Assembly (NCBI RefSeq): GCF_004348825.1
Contig: NZ_SMJU01000006.1
Coordinates: 62,001-126,000 of the forward strand
Length of the DNA: 64,000 nt
Reading direction: 5' to 3'
Source: Arundinibacter roseus
GTDB taxonomy: Bacteria; Bacteroidota; Bacteroidia; Cytophagales; Spirosomataceae
Part shown: one piece after another, positions 1-9,836 of the stretch
Position numbering within the stretch: position 1 is the first letter of the stretch
How the letters are laid out: each line of letters starts with the position of its first letter
Notes under the pieces: model-generated
The model's database searches: none
What the model was told of the DNA's origin: nothing
What the model saw: only the letters and a program-made list of their open reading frames with translations
Program-made: the position numbers and the translations under genes

Positions 1-3000
1 TGTTGGCGTTGTTACGTCCCATGCGTACCCGGCTTTGGGAGTGATTGCCCCCAAGCAACAGGTCCAATTTCCCATCTCCGTTCAGGTCATAGATCAGGCA
101 GGCATATATTGGTGCAAACTGAGCTTGCACAGGTAAAGGTTTGAATACCAATTTCCCCTGACTATTTTCCAGAATTCCGGACCTGAATTCATTCACAGTT
201 TTGCGGTACATACCCCTAATCGTTTCGGGATCAAAAATCGCTGAAAAAGCAGCGTTGGCGTAGGATGTATACTGAGGAAATTTCTTTTTCAAGGCCGGAA
301 GCTGATCCAGAAGTTCGTCTCGGCTTGCATAGGGATACTCAGCTTCCGCAGTTTGTAAACTGACAATCGGAATTGTCTTACCACCCTCTGATTGAGCGGT
401 ATATAGGTTCAATCGTTGGGCCGAAAGCACATTCCACTGCCAGTTAGTACCGGTATTTCCGATTACAAAATCTGTATCTCCGTCGCCATCGAGGTCGGCG
501 GCAGCAAGGGCAGTCCAGCGCCCGGACAAGGTTTCTGTTCCAAATAATTTGCTAACATCCTGAAAAACTCCCTGCTTGTTTTGTTGCCAAATCTGAATAG
601 TTCCCCAGTCGCTTGCCAGTAGTAATTCACTTCTTTTGTCACCATCAATATCAGAAAATACAGCTTTCGTAACCATATTTCCCTTTACAGCCTCAGAAGA
701 AAGAACTGTCCTATTTTCCTTAAAAACACCTTTACCCGTAGTTACAAGAAGTACCCCTCCCCGACTTTCCGGAAATTGGCCGGGAGTAACCCGCTCCCCA
801 ATAAACAAATCAGGGAAATTATCTCCATTGACGTCTGACACAGCCACGCAGGAAGCATTGATTTTTATATCAGGAAAGGCAGCCCGAATCCATTGGTTTT
901 GTTGATTTAGATACAGTCTTGGTCTCAAAAGCGTATCCGTTGGCGCTAATTCGTAGCCTGCACTGACGACCAGTAAATCCTGATCACCATCACCATCTGC
1001 GTCAAAAAAAACGGCGTCAGCATCGTTAAAAGGTGCGTCTTTTTCAAATTCAGGAATATGTTGTTTTACAAAAGATTCCCCTTTTCGGATAAATAGAGCC
1101 CCTGCCTGTCCACGCCCGCCTCCCACGTAAAAATCATCAACACCATCGCTGTTTAGATCCGTCTTGACAAGTACAGGACCAACATAGGAAAGCATTTCGG
1201 GTAACAGCGGTTGGATCCGAAAATCATTCTGTCCGTTTTGTTGATGGGTAAAATCAAGTGTATTTTTTTCCTGAAACAACTGAGGAACGGGTTCAGGAGC
1301 AGCGCTTACCTGAGCTTTTGGATCGTAGGAAATTGACAAGGTTTGACTATCAGTAGGTTTGTCAATAGTTTGCCGATGTCCATCTGTCCACGTAACTTGT
1401 ACCGAATCAACCACGGCCATTGATAAACCAAAATGCAGCCCGCCTGTCATTGCCGATTGAAACCCGCGGACAGGCATAAAATCCTGAACCTGAATGCTCC
1501 CGCCTTTTTGATAAAGCGTCACCCGCGCACCTGCTTTCAAGGCGAATGTGGGAGCCTGCAACTGAATGGACAAATAACGATTGGCGATTTCTTTTTCCTG
1601 ATTGTTTTTATAAATGAATGCTTTTTCATTGACATTATTTGTAACCAAATCTAAATCTCCATCATTATCCAAATCTACATAAACTGCCCCGTTCGACTGA
1701 CCGGGCTGATCGAGTCCCCAAGCCTTTGCTGAGGAAATAAAGTGCAGATTTCCGTCATTCTTAAAAATTGCATTAGGCTGATTGATTGGCGGCATTTTTT
1801 CAATAACATCAAGCTGGGACGGAGCTTTACCCGAGGAATTTGCTTCCATTTGGACGTCCGTTGAGTATTTCAGGAATTCCATATTCGTATAATCCCGGGC
1901 ATATCCATTGGTCACAAAAATGTCTTTATGACCATCATTATCGAAGTCCGCAAAAAGCGCAGCCCAGCTCCAATCCGTATTGGAAACACCTGCCAATTGA
2001 CCAATTTCGCTAAAAACCGGAATTCCCTCCGCGTTTGTACCGTTGTTCAGCTGCAACATATTGCGCATGGTTTGATGATGAAACCCTGCCCGAATCAGTT
2101 GCTGGTACTTGTCATAATTATCATCGCCAGCGGTTAGCATCACGCGTTCATGCGTGGCTGGCAGCATGTCCAATGTCAGAATATCGGCCCATCCATCATT
2201 GTTGATATCAGCCGCATCTGTACCCATTGAGTACAGCGAAACGTGGCCTGTGGCCTCCCGAATCACTTCTTTGAACGTTCCGTTTTTTTGATTGATGTAG
2301 AGATAATCGTTTTCGTTATAATCGTTGGCAATGTACAAATCCGGCCAACCGTCGTTGGTAAAATCTGTCACGTTAATACCCAAACCAAAGCTCAACACAT
2401 TGGAGACAATCCCGCTGGAATCTGTTACATCGTAGTATTTACCGCCATCGTTTCGCAGAAGCTTATTTCCGTAAGAGGCATTTTTTTGTTGTCGGTAACT
2501 ACCCAACAACTGACTGAATCCGGCAAAATCCTGTACCGAATGATTTAACAAAAAACAATCCGTATCACCATCTTTGTCATAGTCAAAAAACACTGCCTGT
2601 GTGGTGTATGAAGCATCAGCCAACCCATATTCGGCAGCGCGTTCGGTAAAAACCGGAATACTGTCAGCCGTAGGCCCGTTGTTGACATACAGCAGGTTTT
2701 GCCGTAAACCCGGATCCTGTGCTCCCGAGCGGCACACGTACAGATCCATCCAGCCATCGTCGTTTATATCTACCAATGACACCCCGGTTTTCCAGCCTTC
2801 ATTCAGGTTCGTACCCGATTGTTCCGAAATATCTATAAATTTTAAATTCCCCTGATTAAGATACATTCGATTGGCAACCATGTTTCCCGTAAAATAGAGA
2901 TCGACCCGTCCATCGTTGTTAAAATCAGCCGCGGCTACTCCTCCACCGTTATAGAAATAGCCGTATTCGAGCACATTATTTTCGGCGTCTTCGTCTATAA

Positions 3001-3124
3001 AATTGACAAAATCCACCCCCGTGTCTCCGGCATCAAGAAGGGTAAATAAGGTCTTTTCCTGTTGACAGGATTGAAAGATTGGGAGCGTAAAAATCAGAAG
3101 ACGTAAGTATAGAAGTCGATTCAT
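1..3124 (-). CDS. FG-GAP/VCBS-repeat lipoprotein with ASPIC/UnbV domain (partial, C-terminus off the left edge)
   Basis: I translated this frame by hand from the ATG at 3124 to the window edge and met no stop in about 1041 codons; the C-terminus lies outside. The N-terminus is a lipoprotein signal ending in a PIFQSC lipobox (Cys about residue 18), so a cell-surface or periplasmic lipoprotein is expected. Calcium-type D-x-N-x-D-G repeats of the FG-GAP/VCBS family recur at least a dozen times (DFNNDG, DINDDG, DYDKDG, DFTNDG, DLDNDG, DADGDG, DLNGDG and others), consistent with beta-propeller blades. An ASPIC/UnbV-like domain lies at about residues 518-590 between two repeat blocks. Such CRTAC1-like proteins often sit next to SusC/SusD pairs. 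The gene starts 37 bases after a terminator hairpin behind susD. Substrate and function are unknown. Confidence 0.9.
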   Translation of the reverse strand, partial: MNRLLYLRLLIFTLPIFQSCQQEKTLFTLLDAGDTGVDFVNFIDEDAENNVLEYGYFYNGGGVAAADFNNDGRVDLYFTGNMVANRMYLNQGNLKFIDISEQSGTNLNEGWKTGVSLVDINDDGWMDLYVCRSGAQDPGLRQNLLYVNNGPTADSIPVFTERAAEYGLADASYTTQAVFFDYDKDGDTDCFLLNHSVQDFAGFSQLLGSYRQQKNASYGNKLLRNDGGKYYDVTDSSGIVSNVLSFGLGINVTDFTNDGWPDLYIANDYNENDYLYINQKNGTFKEVIREATGHVSLYSMGTDAADINNDGWADILTLDMLPATHERVMLTAGDDNYDKYQQLIRAGFHHQTMRNMLQLNNGTNAEGIPVFSEIGQLAGVSNTDWSWAALFADFDNDGHKDIFVTNGYARDYTNMEFLKYSTDVQMEANSSGKAPSQLDVIEKMPPINQPNAIFKNDGNLHFISSAKAWGLDQPGQSNGAVYVDLDNDGDLDLVTNNVNEKAFIYKNNQEKEIANRYLSIQLQAPTFALKAGARVTLYQKGGSIQVQDFMPVRGFQSAMTGGLHFGLSMAVVDSVQVTWTDGHRQTIDKPTDSQTLSISYDPKAQVSAAPEPVPQLFQEKNTLDFTHQQNGQNDFRIQPLLPEMLSYVGPVLVKTDLNSDGVDDFYVGGGRGQAGALFIRKGESFVKQHIPEFEKDAPFNDADAVFFDADGDGDQDLLVVSAGYELAPTDTLLRPRLYLNQQNQWIRAAFPDIKINASCVAVSDVNGDNFPDLFIGERVTPGQFPESRGGVLLVTTGKGVFKENRTVLSSEAVKGNMVTKAVFSDIDGDKRSELLLASDWGTIQIWQQNKQGVFQDVSKLFGTETLSGRWTALAAADLDGDGDTDFVIGNTGTNWQWNVLSAQRLNLYTAQSEGGKTIPIVSLQTAEAEYPYASRDELLDQLPALKKKFPQYTSYANAAFSAIFDPETIRGMYRKTVNEFRSGILENSQGKLVFKPLPVQAQFAPIYACLIYDLNGDGKLDLLLGGNHSQSRVRMGRNNAN

Positions 3125-3160
3125 AGACAATATGAAGTTGTTAAAGCGGTCTGTAAAATT

Positions 3161-3190
3161 AAAAAAGGCAGACGAACGCCTGCCTTTTTT
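3161..3190 (-). terminator. Intrinsic terminator/attenuator after susD
   Basis: An 11-bp perfect stem (AAAAAAGGCAG at 3161-3171 with CTGCCTTTTTT at 3180-3190) closes an 8-base loop, and the stem ends in a T run on the minus strand. It lies between the susD stop (3212) and the start of the FG-GAP gene (3124), so it either ends the susCD transcript or reduces read-through into the lipoprotein gene. Confidence 0.8.
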
Positions 3191-3211
3191 AGCACTGGAA
3201 TCAATTTAATT

Positions 3212-4792
3212 TTAGTTTTTATCCCACCACAAAGGCGTACTTGCTTTGTCAGGTCCGCTGAGTAGCCCCTCAGCAGTTTTGACAGCCTCACCATTGGTTT
3301 GTTTTTCCAAATCGAGGAATGGAATTCGGCGAATAAACGATCCGGCCGGCAGATCGGCATTGTCCGAATTCATAACCGGATAAAGCTTTGGAAAACGAGT
3401 GCGGCGGAATTCAGCCCAGGCTTCAATTCCATCCGGATACAAGGCCAGCCATTTTTGGGTTCCAATTTGCTCACGTTTAACAGCCTCTGCTGCACCACTT
3501 TCCCATTTTACCGGAATGTTGGACAAAGCCGGTGAATTCTGAGGATCGCCGGGTGCTACCGGAGTTTTGGAACTGTTGATATACGCCTGAATAGCTGCAT
3601 CATCGGTAATTCCCCACTGCCGCATCGACATTTCAATTCCTTTTTCATACAATTCCTGAGCAGTTCCACCCATATTCCAGCCGTTCAGAGCACCTTCTGC
3701 ACGCAGAAAAAACGGCTCAGATGTATGAATAATATCCTGCGGAACAGTCAGTTGACTTGTCCAGGCGGAACCACCACCCGTTACCCAACGCCTACCAACG
3801 TTAGAATTGTCGTTATTTCCATTTCCAGCCTGATTCAGCTGTGCCGGGAGCAATCCATTTCGCAAACCCTCGTAGGTGTTTGTAGCCGAAGCGGGTTGAA
3901 AAAAGATACCGATCCGTGGATCTTCATATCCTTTCAAAACAGATTCCATGGAAGCACTCATCCGAAATTCATTCCAGATTGCAATACGTCCCAAACCATT
4001 ATGGTCATTTCCTGCCTCATTTTTTACCATAAAGGCAGCATCCGAAAGGTCGGTCATCACGCCACCGGCATAGGCTGCTTCGGCTTGACGCTTAGCTTCT
4101 GCCGGATTAACTTTTGAAATACGCAGAGCCAAACGCAACCGTAAAGTATTGGCAAACTTGATCCATTTGTTCACATCACCTTTATAAATCAAATCAAAAT
4201 TACCGTAAGGTTTTTCAGCGGTCTTCCCTTTCAGTACCGTTGTAGCGGCATCCAAACGTTTGAAAAAATCTTCATAAATCTTGTCCTGTGGATCGTACTT
4301 TACCGTACGTGCAGGCTCGCCGGCATCAAAGTAAGGAATTGGACCGTAGTAATCGGTGAGTCGGTGAAAAGCAAATACCCACATGATATTGGCCAAAGCA
4401 TTCTCGGAAGAATTGGCATCGGTTGAATTCAGCAATGTTTTTAGCTGCGGAACAACCTGCGTATAGATGGGATTCCAATGGCCGGTCAGCCAATCGAAAC
4501 GCATCACGTAACGATCCGAAGGAAAGTAAGTAGCCGAAGTTGCAAAATACTGTGCATACAAATCGGCGAACAGATTTTGGGCAATCTGATAGGTACCACC
4601 TGCATAGGAGGCCTGTTGCTCGGCTCTCGAAAATAAAAACGGCAGTTCGTCCTTGCCAAGCGTTGTGAGCTTGGTTTTGCTGGTATTCATTTCTTCAAAC
4701 TTATCCGTACAGCTCCACCAAACTCCGGCAGAACCTACCATCATGCTCATGGCGGTTAGTTTAAGAAGATGTTTTTTATAATTTAATTTCAT
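3212..4792 (-). CDS. SusD/RagB-family outer-membrane lipoprotein (SusD-like_2 type)
   Basis: This 526-residue surface lipoprotein is expected to cap a SusC-type TonB-dependent channel and bind the nutrient on the cell surface. The N-terminus is basic then hydrophobic, and ends in a WWSC lipobox (Cys28). After it comes the helical, TPR-like fold of the SusD-like_2 group: TDYYGPIPYFDAGEP near residues 140-155, then LRLRLALRISKVNP, and a C-terminal REQIGTQKWLALYPDGIEAW segment. These are landmarks of the group I recognise by eye. It follows susC by 81 bases on the same strand and is probably cotranscribed. No glycoside hydrolase, sulfatase or hybrid sensor lies next to it, so the substrate could be a peptide, glycan or other compound. 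Confidence 0.92.
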   Translation of the reverse strand: MKLNYKKHLLKLTAMSMMVGSAGVWWSCTDKFEEMNTSKTKLTTLGKDELPFLFSRAEQQASYAGGTYQIAQNLFADLYAQYFATSATYFPSDRYVMRFDWLTGHWNPIYTQVVPQLKTLLNSTDANSSENALANIMWVFAFHRLTDYYGPIPYFDAGEPARTVKYDPQDKIYEDFFKRLDAATTVLKGKTAEKPYGNFDLIYKGDVNKWIKFANTLRLRLALRISKVNPAEAKRQAEAAYAGGVMTDLSDAAFMVKNEAGNDHNGLGRIAIWNEFRMSASMESVLKGYEDPRIGIFFQPASATNTYEGLRNGLLPAQLNQAGNGNNDNSNVGRRWVTGGGSAWTSQLTVPQDIIHTSEPFFLRAEGALNGWNMGGTAQELYEKGIEMSMRQWGITDDAAIQAYINSSKTPVAPGDPQNSPALSNIPVKWESGAAEAVKREQIGTQKWLALYPDGIEAWAEFRRTRFPKLYPVMNSDNADLPAGSFIRRIPFLDLEKQTNGEAVKTAEGLLSGPDKASTPLWWDKN

Positions 4793-4873
4793 ACAAAACG
4801 TAGTCTAAAATTTTCTAATGTAAGTGTTAATCAGAATTTTAACTCACTCTTGACCCTGTGGAGTCATTTAATT

Positions 4874-7800
4874 CTAGAATCCTAACTTCAAGTTAAGTCC
4901 AACCGTCCGGCTTGAAGGCAGGTTACCGTATTCAACTCCCTGAAAATTACCTGCACCCAGGTTTACATCAGGATCAAAAGGCAATTTGCGCTTGTCAACA
5001 CCCGGAATATCCAGCGTAGCATATCCCCGATACAGGAAGAATAGGTTACGCGCTACAAAAGAAAGGCGGGCATTTTTGATGAAGAAATTGGCGGGTGTCT
5101 TAAAAGAATAACCCACAGAAACCTCACGCAAACGAACATTGGTCGTAGAATAAGTAAAGAATTCACCCCATGAATACCGACCCCCGGAAACTGTTGTCCA
5201 GAACGTTTCAGCGTTAATCGCCTTAGTGTTTGTTTCACCAGAAGCTGTAACGGCGGGCAATACCCAACCTCCTTCGCGGTTGTTCAATGTATAGGCAGCA
5301 TTTCCGTCAAAAGCAAGGTTTGCTTCTGTACCGGAAGTCATAGTACCACCGAACCGTCCGTCAAAAAGGAAGCTAGCCACGAAATTTTTGTAGGAGAAGG
5401 AGTTATTAAAACCGAGAGTAAAGTCGGGGTTAAAGTTTCCGATTTTCTCACTTGCCGTCGCAACTGGTTTACCGTTGGCATCTACCACAAACCGTCCCTG
5501 ATCATCACGCTTCCACCGTTGAGCATACATATCACCATATGAACCTCCTTCTGCCACCACCGGACCAGCCGTACGACCGTAACCACCAGCCAGGAAGGCA
5601 ATTTTCACATCAGGATGAAGCTCTACGATTGTATTTACGTTGCGGGCAAAATTCAGCGTCATGTCCCAGTTCAGGGCGCTTCCTTTCAGCGGTTTCCCGG
5701 TTAGAGTTACTTCGATACCTTTGTTATTGATTTTTCCTGCGTTAATAAACTGATTGGAAAAACCGGAGGCAGGTGCCAGACCGAGGGTTAGCAATTGGTT
5801 AACAGTATTGGTGTTATAGTACGTTACATCCAGGCCAAGTCTTCCGGTAAAGAACCTCAGATCCACTCCAAATTCGGTAGAGGATGAGATTTCAGGTTTC
5901 AGCGTTTCCGCAGGCTGCGTCGCATCGCGGGAAACAAATCCACCAGTACCGCCCTGCGAGAAGGAATACGTTTGAGTCAATAAATAGGGATCTGTGTCAT
6001 TTCCTACTTGTGCCCATGAACCTCTCACTTTGGCAAAACTCAACCACTCAGGAACCTGCAAAGCGTCCGAAATAATGAAGTTGGCCCCAAATGAAGGATA
6101 AAAATAAGAGTGCGGGGCAGGTAGCGTAGACGACCAGTCGTTACGGGCCGCCATGTCGACAGTCAAGTAATCGCGGAAAGAAAAGGAGGCCGTTCCGAAA
6201 ACGTATTGCAATTCTTTTTCAGAAAATCCGGCGATTTGGCTCAATGCACGGGCAAACGACAAATCAAATTTGTTGGGCACCAGTAACCCATTGGCATTGG
6301 CTCCTACCTGTGAGAATTTCTTGTAGGTAGATCCGGCTCCAACGTTAAACGTATAGGCGATGTCCTCACCGATAGTATTATTTCCTGAAATGATCACGTC
6401 CATGTTCCGTTCCAGAATGTCATTGGTAAAATCCTGGTACGAACCACCCGGACCGGCAAACAGCAACGTACGGTCTGCCCAGCTACGATTGAAGCGGTCG
6501 TCGTAGCGGTCATAGCTGATTCGGCCCTGAATATTAAGCCAATCGGTTAGCTCATACTTGGCAGAACCCAGCAAAATCGTCCGGTTTCTTTTTTCAAGAT
6601 CGGAAGTTTTGTTGGTTGTCCAGTACGGATTCATGTAAATAGAAGACGTACTCCAATAGGTTGGAACACCGTTTTCATCCTGAAAATTTTTGTACTGATT
6701 CAAATCTACACTGCGGGGAATCTTGTACAGGTTCATCACCACCGCGCTTTCTTCGCCGGAACGGGGCTTGTTGTTGATTACCTGATTGGTGTAGGTAATT
6801 TTCGCATCAGTAGACAACCGCTTGGTAATCTGCGTGTTGATCCTAAGATTTAAGGTATGACGGGTGAGGTCATTGTTTGGCAATAATCCCTGATTGTAGT
6901 TGTTGGTATAAGAAAGATACGTTTGAACGTTTTCTGTTCCCGCCGCTACTCCAATTGAGTTATTGGTAGAAACTGCATTACGGAAAAAGTCGCTCACATT
7001 GTTTGGGTAAGTCGTCCCTTTTGCACCCCAGCTTCCGCTTGCTCTATCACCGGCAGTTCCACCATTTCCCTGCCCGAATGTATTTTGCAACTCAGGCATC
7101 AGAAAGGGCGTTTCTACGACTACGCCTGAATTAATATCCGCGGATACTTTCCCGGCTTTTCCTTTTTTGGTCGTAATCATGATAACCCCATTCGCAGCCC
7201 GGCTTCCATACAACGCCGAAGCGGCAGCACCTTTCAGTACGTTCATAGACTCAATGTCGTCAGGATTGATGTTTGCGGCACCGTCGCTTCCATTGATCCC
7301 GCCAAAGTCACTACCCACCTGTCCCTGTACGGTATTGTCAATAGGCACGCCGTCAACCACAAAAAGAGCATTGTTGTTTCCGCGAATCGAACGGTTTCCA
7401 CGCAACGTTACACGTGTAGCCGAACCGGGGCCGGACGCACCTTGCGTAATGACCACCCCGGCAATTTTACCTGACAGGGTATTAACAAAGTTTGCATCAC
7501 GCACATCGGTGAGTTGTTTTCCACTGATTTGCTGCGTAGCATAAGTAAGAGATTTTGCGCTGCGCTCAATACCAAGAGCCGTTACTACAACCTCGTTCAG
7601 GCTGCGAACGTCAGGAGAAAGATCGACAGTAACTGTTGACATTGAGGGAGATACGGCCACTTCTTTGGTTTCGTAGCCCACCGAAGAAAAAACTAATGTG
7701 GAGGCTGTAGCAGGCACTCCAATAGAGAAATTGCCACTTCCATCTGAATTGGTTCCGCGATTGGTTCCTTTTAGAAGGATGTTCACGCCTGGCATCCCAG

Positions 7801-7915
7801 TGCCGTTTTCATCACGTACCTGCCCGCTGATCTGTCGATCCTGAGCAAATACCTGGGTTACAAAAAAGGTTAGTCCAAGTAACAGGAATAACCTCATAGG
7901 TAGTTGTTTAAGCAT
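4874..7915 (-). CDS. SusC/RagA-family TonB-linked outer-membrane protein
   Basis: This 1013-residue TonB-dependent outer-membrane channel is the usual length for SusC. In order it has a signal peptide (to AQ at about 24-25), a carboxypeptidase-regulatory-like domain (QISGQVRDENGTGMPGVNI, about 28-105), a plug domain (about 115-240, with LRGNRSIRGNNNALFVVDGVP and the SusC signature around NINPDDIESMNVLKGAAASALYG), and a 22-strand-type barrel ending in an aromatic residue (LKLGF). It imports a ligand handed over by the SusD partner, powered by TonB-ExbBD elsewhere. It is the first gene of the minus-strand susC-susD unit and has a good promoter candidate at 7947-7977. Confidence 0.95.
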   Translation of the reverse strand: MLKQLPMRLFLLLGLTFFVTQVFAQDRQISGQVRDENGTGMPGVNILLKGTNRGTNSDGSGNFSIGVPATASTLVFSSVGYETKEVAVSPSMSTVTVDLSPDVRSLNEVVVTALGIERSAKSLTYATQQISGKQLTDVRDANFVNTLSGKIAGVVITQGASGPGSATRVTLRGNRSIRGNNNALFVVDGVPIDNTVQGQVGSDFGGINGSDGAANINPDDIESMNVLKGAAASALYGSRAANGVIMITTKKGKAGKVSADINSGVVVETPFLMPELQNTFGQGNGGTAGDRASGSWGAKGTTYPNNVSDFFRNAVSTNNSIGVAAGTENVQTYLSYTNNYNQGLLPNNDLTRHTLNLRINTQITKRLSTDAKITYTNQVINNKPRSGEESAVVMNLYKIPRSVDLNQYKNFQDENGVPTYWSTSSIYMNPYWTTNKTSDLEKRNRTILLGSAKYELTDWLNIQGRISYDRYDDRFNRSWADRTLLFAGPGGSYQDFTNDILERNMDVIISGNNTIGEDIAYTFNVGAGSTYKKFSQVGANANGLLVPNKFDLSFARALSQIAGFSEKELQYVFGTASFSFRDYLTVDMAARNDWSSTLPAPHSYFYPSFGANFIISDALQVPEWLSFAKVRGSWAQVGNDTDPYLLTQTYSFSQGGTGGFVSRDATQPAETLKPEISSSTEFGVDLRFFTGRLGLDVTYYNTNTVNQLLTLGLAPASGFSNQFINAGKINNKGIEVTLTGKPLKGSALNWDMTLNFARNVNTIVELHPDVKIAFLAGGYGRTAGPVVAEGGSYGDMYAQRWKRDDQGRFVVDANGKPVATASEKIGNFNPDFTLGFNNSFSYKNFVASFLFDGRFGGTMTSGTEANLAFDGNAAYTLNNREGGWVLPAVTASGETNTKAINAETFWTTVSGGRYSWGEFFTYSTTNVRLREVSVGYSFKTPANFFIKNARLSFVARNLFFLYRGYATLDIPGVDKRKLPFDPDVNLGAGNFQGVEYGNLPSSRTVGLNLKLGF

Positions 7916-7946
7916 AGATTAAGAAAGTGTTAGTAATTTGTGGGAT

Positions 7947-7977
7947 TAAATATAAAAATATTAACTACCAATGTCAA
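7947..7977 (-). promoter_or_regulatory. Candidate promoter for susC
   Basis: On the minus strand TTG (7975-7977) is followed after 20 bases by TATATTTA (7947-7954). This is close to the Bacteroidota sigma-ABfr pattern TTTG-N19/21-TAnnTTTG. It ends 32 bases before the susC ATG in an otherwise AT-rich gap. Both elements are read from sequence only. Confidence 0.45.
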
Positions 7978-8015
7978 TATTTTAAATTTTATTACAAACA
8001 CTCCCTTTAATATTC

Positions 8016-8420
8016 CTAATCCTCTGGAAAAGGCACAAATACAAATCCCGCAAAATCAGCCTGAATCACAAAAAGACAACAGTATTCGTCTGGGTTCTTA
8101 TAATTTTCTTTGAACAACTCTTGCGATTCTGCACCAACCAATTCACGATCAACGAATTCCTGTAAAAAAGAAGCCCGATAATTCCAGACATTCCCCATTT
8201 CTTCCCGCGCTAAAAGTAGTATCCCAATAGCTGCTTCTTCCTTGGAAACTACAAAAACAGGGTGTTCTGAAAACCCTCTTTTACGTATTTGATAGGAAGC
8301 TTCTTTCAATTGATCTGAAACCTTAACAAAATCCTGAGACACCATTCCCAATAACTTTCGGTTAACTTCGGGCGAGTTGGCATCATCCATAAGGATACTT
8401 TCATTGCTATTATTGATCAT
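8016..8420 (-). CDS. Hypothetical protein, 134 aa
   Basis: I do not recognise this family. The protein is soluble-looking and acidic, with no signal peptide or membrane segment. The N-terminus is polar (NNSNES) and the body mixes predicted helix (VSQDFVKVSDQLKEASYQIRK) with hydrophobic strands (HPVFVVS near 54, CCLFVIQADFAGFVFVPF at the end). Codon pattern and length look genuine, and no longer ORF competes on either strand. It starts 51 bases downstream of the alanine-dehydrogenase-like gene on the same strand and may share its transcript. Starts at 8420 and 8390 (internal ATG) are both possible. Confidence 0.7.
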   Translation of the reverse strand: MINNSNESILMDDANSPEVNRKLLGMVSQDFVKVSDQLKEASYQIRKRGFSEHPVFVVSKEEAAIGILLLAREEMGNVWNYRASFLQEFVDRELVGAESQELFKENYKNPDEYCCLFVIQADFAGFVFVPFPED

Positions 8421-8471
8421 ATTTTGACTTTTTTAAAGAACCCAAAAGTTATATATCATACAGATCACGAG

Positions 8472-9698
8472 TTACATTCTGGCAGCTAACAGCAGCGTAA
8501 GATCTTTATACCGCATACCATACTTACGGGCGATATTCGGATTAGTAAGTGTTCCTTTATGACTGTAAACTCCTTTCATAAACCATCGATTGGCATAAAT
8601 CATTTCTTCTATCCCGCCAATTGTACCCGTTTGAAGTAAGAAAGGCAGAAAAATATTACTTAATGCAGCACTTGCCGTATTGGCAACGCGCGAGGCAATA
8701 TTAGGTACACAGTAATGAATGACGTCATTATGCCGATACGTTGGTTCTTTGTGCGTGGTCATGCGGGACGTTTCAAAACACCCCCCCTGATCAATACTGA
8801 CATCAATAATTACCGAGTTCTGCTTCATTTGGCCTACCATTTCTTCCGTCACGATGCAGGGACTCAGGCCATCTTCCGCGCGCATTGCGCCAATAACCAC
8901 GTCGGCCCGGGCAATTGCCTCCGAAAGCGTATCGGAGTCGATAATTGAAGTATAAAGATTTTGCCCAATAGCATATTTCAGGCGTTGCAGACGGTAGATG
9001 TGCTTATCAAAGACTTTAATATCTGCCCCTACGCCCAACGCAGCCCGAGTGGCATATTCAGCCACGGTACCCGCCCCAATTATGACAACTTTGGTTGGCG
9101 GCACGCCGGTAATTCCACCCAGAATTATTCCTCTGCCTCCGTTTGAATTGCTCAAATACTCTGCCGCTACGAGCAGTACGGTACTTCCGGCAATTTCGCT
9201 CATTGCCCGCACAATTGGCAAACCACCTACCTGATCTTCAATGAGTTCGTAGCCAATGGAAGTAATTTTCCGTTGGTTTAACTGTTCAAAATAGTGCTTT
9301 TCGAGCGAAGGCAAATTCAGGGCAGAAATGACCGTTGAGCCCGTTTTTATCAGTTCAAATTCTTCGTTGACCAGTGGCTCGATTTTTAAAATCAGATCGG
9401 CCTGATACACTTCTTTGGCACTGTACACAATTCGGGCCCCCGCTTCGCTATACTCGTGATCCGGATAGTTGGCTCCCTCACCGGCTCCCTTTTCGAGCCA
9501 TACTTCATGACCATTGCGAACCAAAATCGTGACAGCTTCGGGCGTCAGGGCAATTCGGTTTTCCTGCAAAGAAATTTCTCTCGGCAGGCCAATCAGCAGG
9601 GAATTCATATTTTTTTTGACTGCAACCACCGATTCCTGTGGATAGAGTGCCGTTTGCCTGGCAAGATTTTCAAACCCGGTAATTTGAGATTGTGCCAT
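8472..9698 (-). CDS. ald: Alanine dehydrogenase-like protein (Ald/PNT family)
   Basis: A 408-residue enzyme of the alanine dehydrogenase/pyridine nucleotide transhydrogenase family; Ald interconverts L-alanine and pyruvate + ammonia with NAD. The catalytic core begins at about residue 32 (LLIGLPREISLQENRIALTP), after an N-terminal extension of about 30 residues. The conserved substrate Arg48 and Lys105 (LKIEPL) are present, the nucleotide site is IGAGTVAEYATRAA (207-220), and DQGG with Asp303 matches the conserved Ald aspartate. The position of the catalytic His in characterised Ald (LHLA) reads SALNLPS here, with Asn128, and the third glycine of GxGxxG is replaced. The family is certain, but alanine dehydrogenase activity is less so. 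The gene may be cotranscribed with the 134-aa gene downstream. Confidence 0.85.
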   Translation of the reverse strand: MAQSQITGFENLARQTALYPQESVVAVKKNMNSLLIGLPREISLQENRIALTPEAVTILVRNGHEVWLEKGAGEGANYPDHEYSEAGARIVYSAKEVYQADLILKIEPLVNEEFELIKTGSTVISALNLPSLEKHYFEQLNQRKITSIGYELIEDQVGGLPIVRAMSEIAGSTVLLVAAEYLSNSNGGRGIILGGITGVPPTKVVIIGAGTVAEYATRAALGVGADIKVFDKHIYRLQRLKYAIGQNLYTSIIDSDTLSEAIARADVVIGAMRAEDGLSPCIVTEEMVGQMKQNSVIIDVSIDQGGCFETSRMTTHKEPTYRHNDVIHYCVPNIASRVANTASAALSNIFLPFLLQTGTIGGIEEMIYANRWFMKGVYSHKGTLTNPNIARKYGMRYKDLTLLLAARM

Positions 9699-9836
9699 TC
9701 CTGTTCATCGTGTTAAAAAAGTAAAACCTGTTCCATTAGCCAATTCGTGATTTGATTATTAGTTTTCACAAAAAGCATTTTCGTATAAATAAGTACGTCA
9801 ATCCTTGCGGGTATCCGTAGCTGAACCAAAATTGAT

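Noticed and set aside
3212-7915. Classical polysaccharide utilisation locus
   Set aside because: Only a SusC/SusD pair and a lipoprotein are visible; there is no glycan-active enzyme, sulfatase or PUL regulator, so the sugar link is unproven.
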